The notes under the pieces were generated by a model that did no database searches, was not told where the DNA came from, and worked only from the letters and a program-made list of their open reading frames with translations. Of a stretch of 8,731 bases of DNA, positions 5,932-8,731 are shown piece after piece. The position numbers were made by a program, and so were the translations under genes. Location of the stretch: contig DAIDTM010000258.1 of the NCBI GenBank assembly GCA_027457205.1, positions 1 through 8,731 on the forward strand, written 5' to 3'. Each line of letters opens with the position of its first letter. Position 1 is the first letter of the stretch. Origin of the DNA: Anaerolineae bacterium. GTDB lineage: Bacteria > Chloroflexota > Anaerolineae > UBA4142.

Positions 5932-6822
5932 ATGAGTCAGAGATTCAACGTGTCTGAAAATGTGCGCGTGGAGATTCGCGGCTGCCGCGACCGCGTCACG
6001 GTCGCTGGCTGGGACGACGCGCGGACGGTCGCCGTGGATGGCGCGGCGCGCCAGGACGGTGACTCGATCATTATCGAAAACACCCGCCGGGTTAGCGTGC
6101 GCATGCCACGTGCAGCGTTGGTGACAATGACCCACTGCGAAGCGGCTGTGGCGGTACGCGACATTGCCGGCCGCGTCGAGCTCGCCGACATTGACGGCGA
6201 CGTGGTGCTGAGCGATCTCACCGGCGAAACGCTCGTGCGAGAACTGGAAGGCGATCTTTCCGCGCGAAATATTGCCACGCTGAAAGGCGAAGGCGCGTGG
6301 GACGGCGATGTGTCCGCGCGCGGGGTGAAGCAGATCGAGGCGAACACGATCAATGGCGACGTAAGCATCCGCGCGATCGACGGCGGTATGAAGATCGCGC
6401 ACGTGGAAGGTGACCTGATCGTTTCAGGAATTCGCGGCGCGGTGGACGCGCCCGACGTCGAAGGCGACGCGGTGATTTCGCTCGATGCAGTCGCCGCCGT
6501 GAATTTGCGCGCGGACGGCGATGTGGTGCTCAATCTTCCATCGGACGCGAACGCGGAACTGGAATTGGACACGCCGCGCGGCGAGCTGGTCATCCGTACG
6601 GCGATCAAAACCGCCGACCGCGACGAGAACCACTTGCGCGGCACGCTTGGAACCGGCGGTCCCAGGATCAAAGCGGAATCGACGCGCGGCGATCTGATCC
6701 TGCGCGCACGCGGAGAGTATGAAGAGTACGCGGCGTACGCCGCGTATGCGGATTACGCCAAGTATGCCGGCGGTATGGGGCGTCAGATCGCCGAGCAAGT
6801 CAGAGAATCGGTTGAACAGTAG
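5932..6822 (+). CDS. DUF4097 beta-repeat protein (YvlB/LiaX-type), ended by an in-frame TAG
   Basis: ATG 5932 has AGGAGG (5918-5923) with an 8-base gap. The 296-residue product is built of short beta repeats, with GDV/GDL/GDVSI turns about every 20 residues (GRVELADIDGDVVL, EGDLSARN, DGDVSARG, NGDVSIRA, EGDLIVSG, EGDAVISL, DGDVVLNL), the pattern of DUF4097 right-handed beta-solenoid 'adhesin-like' proteins. It has no signal peptide, so it is probably cytoplasmic. After the solenoid comes a run with Tyr at 263, 266, 269, 272, 275 and 278, then GRQIAEQVRESVEQ, an amphipathic helix that TAG (6820-6822) cuts off. The frame continues intact to a SHOCT-like hairpin at 7038. In Enterococcus, LiaX carries an N-terminal SHOCT-like part plus DUF4097 and controls the LiaFSR envelope-stress response; a similar role here is inference. 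Confidence 0.88.
   Translation: MSQRFNVSENVRVEIRGCRDRVTVAGWDDARTVAVDGAARQDGDSIIIENTRRVSVRMPRAALVTMTHCEAAVAVRDIAGRVELADIDGDVVLSDLTGETLVRELEGDLSARNIATLKGEGAWDGDVSARGVKQIEANTINGDVSIRAIDGGMKIAHVEGDLIVSGIRGAVDAPDVEGDAVISLDAVAAVNLRADGDVVLNLPSDANAELELDTPRGELVIRTAIKTADRDENHLRGTLGTGGPRIKAESTRGDLILRARGEYEEYAAYAAYADYAKYAGGMGRQIAEQVRESVEQ
6727..6746. repeat. Perfect 20-bp palindrome in the Tyr/Ala run
   Basis: TACGCGGCGTACGCCGCGTA is identical to its reverse complement. It lies inside the DUF4097 gene and encodes YAAYAAY. It could form a cruciform or mRNA hairpin, or simply reflect the repeated TAC-GCG/GCC codons. Confidence 0.7.
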
Positions 6823-7041
6823 CTCAACGAGTCCGGCATTCGCCATCACGGGAAATATCACCATTTTGGATTCCGGTTTCACGAACGCGACCGTGACAAC
6901 GCGGCGCGCGAAGAGCACGCGCCGGACCAGCCGCGCTGACCCGCGGCGGGAACGCCGGAGCGCCAAGCGATCCTCGACGCGATTGCGCGCGGAGAGTTGA
7001 GCGTGGACGACGCGATCAAGAAACTGACCGGCGAAGAATGA
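6823..7041 (+). pseudogene. Severed C-terminal tail of the DUF4097 gene with a SHOCT-like hairpin
   Basis: In the DUF4097 frame, directly after TAG, the codons read LNESGIRHHGKYHHFGFRF, then a charged stretch (HERDRDNAAREEHAPDQPR), a TGA (6937-6939, codon 336), PAAGTPE, and RQAILDAIARGELSVDDAIK plus KLTGEE, ending at TGA 7039-7041. The last part matches the hairpin in the three other SHOCT-like segments here (IL..i..GeI...eA...L). A helix ending VRESVEQ and continuing LNESG across the TAG fits an originally uninterrupted protein of about 369 codons. There is no ribosome site or usable start for a separate small gene after the TGA. Two nonsense codons but no frameshift over 219 bases suggest recent inactivation, error, or readthrough. 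Confidence 0.72.
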
Positions 7042-7043
7042 AA

Positions 7044-7077
7044 AGACCTGGAAGGTTCGCATAAACCTTCCAGGTCT
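7044..7077. repeat. Perfect 14-bp stem hairpin, terminator- or REP-like
   Basis: AGACCTGGAAGGTT (7044-7057) and AACCTTCCAGGTCT (7064-7077) are exact reverse complements separated by the 6-base loop CGCATA. It begins 2 bases after the final TGA of the DUF4097 frame. No T-run follows on either strand (CTCTCTAAG to the right; TTTTCATTC on the other strand is short), so as a terminator it would be imperfect; it may stabilise mRNA 3' ends or be a dispersed palindrome. Confidence 0.75.
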
Positions 7078-7083
7078 CTCTAA

Positions 7084-7192
7084 GAGCCCGTCTGAAAAGT
7101 TCCAAATCTCTCGCAAAGACGCCAAGGCGCAAAGGATTGGATAAAAACCTCTTGGCGACTTGGCGGCTTGGCGTGAGTTTTACGACAGGTTC
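7084..7192. mobile_element. Candidate 109-bp MITE with terminal inverted repeats and TAA duplication
   Basis: The left end GAGCCCGTCTGAAAA (7084-7098) and the complement of the right end, GAACCTGTCGTAAAA (from 7192 leftwards), match at 11 of 15 positions. TAA flanks both sides (7081-7083 and 7193-7195), as expected of a 3-base target duplication. The inner parts are also inverted: CGCAAAGACGCCAAGGCGCAAAG (7112-7134 region) against CTTGGCGACTTGGCGGCTTGGCG (7151-7173 region). Ends of the type GAGCCTGTC occur in IS5-family elements, from general memory. There is no coding capacity. It fills most of the gap between the DUF4097 tail and the YvlD-type gene. Confidence 0.55.
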
Positions 7193-7204
7193 TAAGGAGA
7201 CCCC

Positions 7205-7594
7205 ATGCGGAATATTCTAATCCGCCTCATCATCAACGCGGTTGCGCTCTACGCCGCGACCCAGGTAGGAATTACCGGTTTGTCTTTCAATGGCGACTGG
7301 AAGACCATCGTGATTGCCGCCTTTATCTTCGGTTTGGTCAACGCGCTGGTGCGTCCGCTATTGACCCTGCTCACCTGCCCTTTGTTGATCCTCACGCTTG
7401 GCTTGTTTACGCTCATCATCAACGCACTGATGCTCGCGCTGACGGGTTGGATCGCGGCGTACTTCCACCTCGGCTTTGTCGTGGATGGGTTCTGGGCGGC
7501 TTTTCTGGGTGCGCTCGTGGTGAGCATCGTCAGTTTCATCCTGACGCTGCTCCTCCACGAGGATGACAACTCGCATCACCACCAGAGAAGATAA
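7205..7594 (+). CDS. yvlD: YvlD-type four-TM membrane protein (Phage_holin_4_2 / LiaZ-like)
   Basis: This 129-residue integral membrane protein has four hydrophobic segments (about residues 4-20, 33-49, 56-82 and 95-117). Its hallmark is FGLVNALVRPLL (42-53), the N-x3-RP motif between TM2 and TM3 of the 'phage holin family 4' group that contains Bacillus YvlD and Enterococcus LiaZ; the name is by similarity to phage holins and does not show that it lyses cells. The tail EDDNSHHHQRR is charged and His-rich. ATG 7205 is preceded by AAGGAGA (7194-7200). The ribosome site overlaps the right-hand TAA of the candidate MITE, so the gene's leader is partly formed by that element. In Firmicutes the family sits beside YvlB/LiaX, as it does here beside the DUF4097 and SHOCT-like genes; it is thought to take part in membrane stress response. 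Confidence 0.88.
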   Translation: MRNILIRLIINAVALYAATQVGITGLSFNGDWKTIVIAAFIFGLVNALVRPLLTLLTCPLLILTLGLFTLIINALMLALTGWIAAYFHLGFVVDGFWAAFLGALVVSIVSFILTLLLHEDDNSHHHQRR

Positions 7595-8731
7595 TGAGCG
7601 CCGTTCTTGCACCGCGGATGGCGAATCGCCGCGTCCCGATCTTGGCGTTGTTCACCGCCAACGCCATCTCGATGACCGGGAACGTGCTCGCCCTCATCGC
7701 CATTCCGTGGTTCGTACTGCAAACGACCGGCAGCGCAGTCCAGACCGGGATCACCGGCTTTTTCACCGTTCTGCCGGTCGTTATCGCCGCGTTCCTGGGC
7801 GGCGGTCTCGTCGACCGGCTCGGCTACAAACGCGCGAGCATCCTCGCCGATATTACGAGCGGCGTCGCGATCGCGCTGATTCCGCTGCTCAATCACACGG
7901 TCGGACTCGCGTTCTGGCAGCTGCTCGTCTTGGTGTTCATCGGCAATTTGCTCGATGCGCCCGGCACCACCGCGCGCGAGTCGATCATTCCCGATCTCGC
8001 CGACCTCGCCGGGATGCGGCTGGAGCGCGCGAGTGCGGCGATCCAGGCGGTTGAGCGCGGCTCGCGCCTGCTGGGCGCGCCGCTCGCCGGCTTACTGATG
8101 GCTTTCACTGATCCGAGCAATGTACTTTGGATTGACGTCGCGACCTTTTTCGCCTCCGCCGCGCTGGTGGCTGCCGCCGTCCCGCGCGCCACCCTCAAAG
8201 ACCAATTGGCGAAATCGACAAAATATCTCGTCGAATTGCTGGACGGCTTGAAATTCATTTGGCACGACCGGTTGATGCTGGCGATTGTTCTCACCGTGAT
8301 GGTGACGAATCTTCTCGACGCGCCCAGCGGCTCGGTTCTCCTGCCCGTCTTCGTCAAACAGCAATTCGGGACCGCGCTCGACCTCGGATTGATCTTCGCC
8401 GCGCTGGGCGGCGGATCGCTCTTGGGCGCGATCGTGTTCGGCGCGATCGGTCACCGGCTGCCGCGCCGTATGACTTTTGCGCTGATGTTTGTCATCGTCG
8501 GATTGCGGTTCTGGGTGCTCGCCGCGTTTCCTGGTTTATCGATCATTCTGGTCGCGATGTTCATCGCCGGCATCGCGTCGGGTCCGCTCAATCCGATCAT
8601 CAGCACGATTGGGTACGAGCGCACGCCGGCGGATATGCGCGGGCGCGTCTTCGGCACGATTACTGCCGGCGCGTACCTGGCGATGCCGCTCGGTATGCTG
8701 CTCGCGGGTTTCGTTCTGGCGCAAATCGGCG
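7594..8731 (+). CDS. MFS transporter, MFS_3-type exporter, cut by the right edge
   Basis: The frame is open from ATG 7594 to the window end (379 residues seen, out of roughly 410-430 usual). It overlaps the previous stop by one base (TAATG), so translation is probably coupled; the only ribosome-like sequence, GAGAAG, is too close to be strong. TM1 spans about residues 13-35 (FTANAISMTGNVLALIAIP), and the loop between TM2 and TM3 carries GGGLVDRLGYKR, the MFS motif A. RASAAIQAVERGSRLLGAPLAGLL (about 144-167) matches the N-x-x-x-x-x-GPxLGG region of the enterobactin-exporter/macrolide-efflux group. A later loop, ERTPADMRGRVFG, repeats the motif-A-like turn typical of this group. Substrate unknown; likely efflux of small molecules. 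Confidence 0.88.
   Translation, partial: MSAVLAPRMANRRVPILALFTANAISMTGNVLALIAIPWFVLQTTGSAVQTGITGFFTVLPVVIAAFLGGGLVDRLGYKRASILADITSGVAIALIPLLNHTVGLAFWQLLVLVFIGNLLDAPGTTARESIIPDLADLAGMRLERASAAIQAVERGSRLLGAPLAGLLMAFTDPSNVLWIDVATFFASAALVAAAVPRATLKDQLAKSTKYLVELLDGLKFIWHDRLMLAIVLTVMVTNLLDAPSGSVLLPVFVKQQFGTALDLGLIFAALGGGSLLGAIVFGAIGHRLPRRMTFALMFVIVGLRFWVLAAFPGLSIILVAMFIAGIASGPLNPIISTIGYERTPADMRGRVFGTITAGAYLAMPLGMLLAGFVLAQIG

Noticed and set aside
3700..6939. Selenocysteine or pyrrolysine insertion, or an alternative genetic code
   Set aside because: TAA, TAG and TGA are all involved, and the same codons end neighbouring genes; no SECIS-like structure was evident just after the TGA at 6937, though I could not fold the RNA.
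6719..7000. Open frame of 93 codons in another frame over the DUF4097 end
   Set aside because: It overlaps the DUF4097 gene, has no ribosome site and a Ser/Thr/Arg-rich composition typical of shadow frames; the SHOCT-like hairpin is in the DUF4097 frame instead.
7112..7173. Possible CRISPR array from the repeated CTTGGCG/GCCAAG words
   Set aside because: The words are inverted and closely spaced, without regular spacers; an inverted-repeat element explains them.
7205..7594. Prophage holin
   Set aside because: The family name comes from phage holins, but the sequence fits the chromosomal YvlD/LiaZ group and there are no other phage genes here.

Overview
The window is GC-rich, tightly packed bacterial DNA read almost entirely on the plus strand. 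It has strong Shine-Dalgarno sites, gaps of 3-45 bases between genes, and a gene set (short zinc-dependent ManA, DUF2089, SHOCT-like/DUF4097 proteins, YvlD-type membrane protein, GT-C glycosyltransferase) that I associate with uncultured Chloroflexota, possibly Anaerolineae-like. That placement is inference from gene content and style; no marker gene is present.

Layout. (1) Bases 1-552: a possible leftward gene start at the edge, then a small helical protein that could be HEPN-like. (2) Bases 556-3329: a polytopic GT-C/DUF2142-like glycosyltransferase, a 104-residue CxxC protein and a class I mannose-6-phosphate isomerase, closely spaced and probably co-transcribed; sugar supply and sugar transfer suggest a cell-surface glycan role. 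A weak terminator follows. (3) An AT-rich gap holds a near-consensus sigma-70 promoter (3431-3459). It starts an apparent operon: DUF2089 zinc-ribbon/HTH gene with an in-frame TAA, tandem GNAT acetyltransferase, two-TM SHOCT-like protein, small soluble SHOCT-like protein, and a DUF4097 beta-repeat protein whose frame continues past TAG and TGA to a SHOCT-like tail. (4) Bases 7042-7204: a perfect 14-bp hairpin and a 109-bp imperfect inverted repeat flanked by TAA, which looks like a MITE. (5) A YvlD-type four-TM protein and an overlapping MFS exporter that runs off the right edge.

The main interest is the 3490-7594 block. It resembles a dispersed version of the Bacillus yvlABCD / Enterococcus liaXYZ envelope-stress modules: the same small SHOCT-like helical hairpin occurs four times, in four different architectures, beside DUF4097 and a YvlD/LiaZ-type protein. 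In both the DUF2089 gene and the DUF4097 gene, in-frame stops cut off exactly the SHOCT-like C-terminus while the downstream frame stays intact. This may be recent decay, sequence error, or stop-codon-controlled production of a tail; the sequence alone cannot decide.
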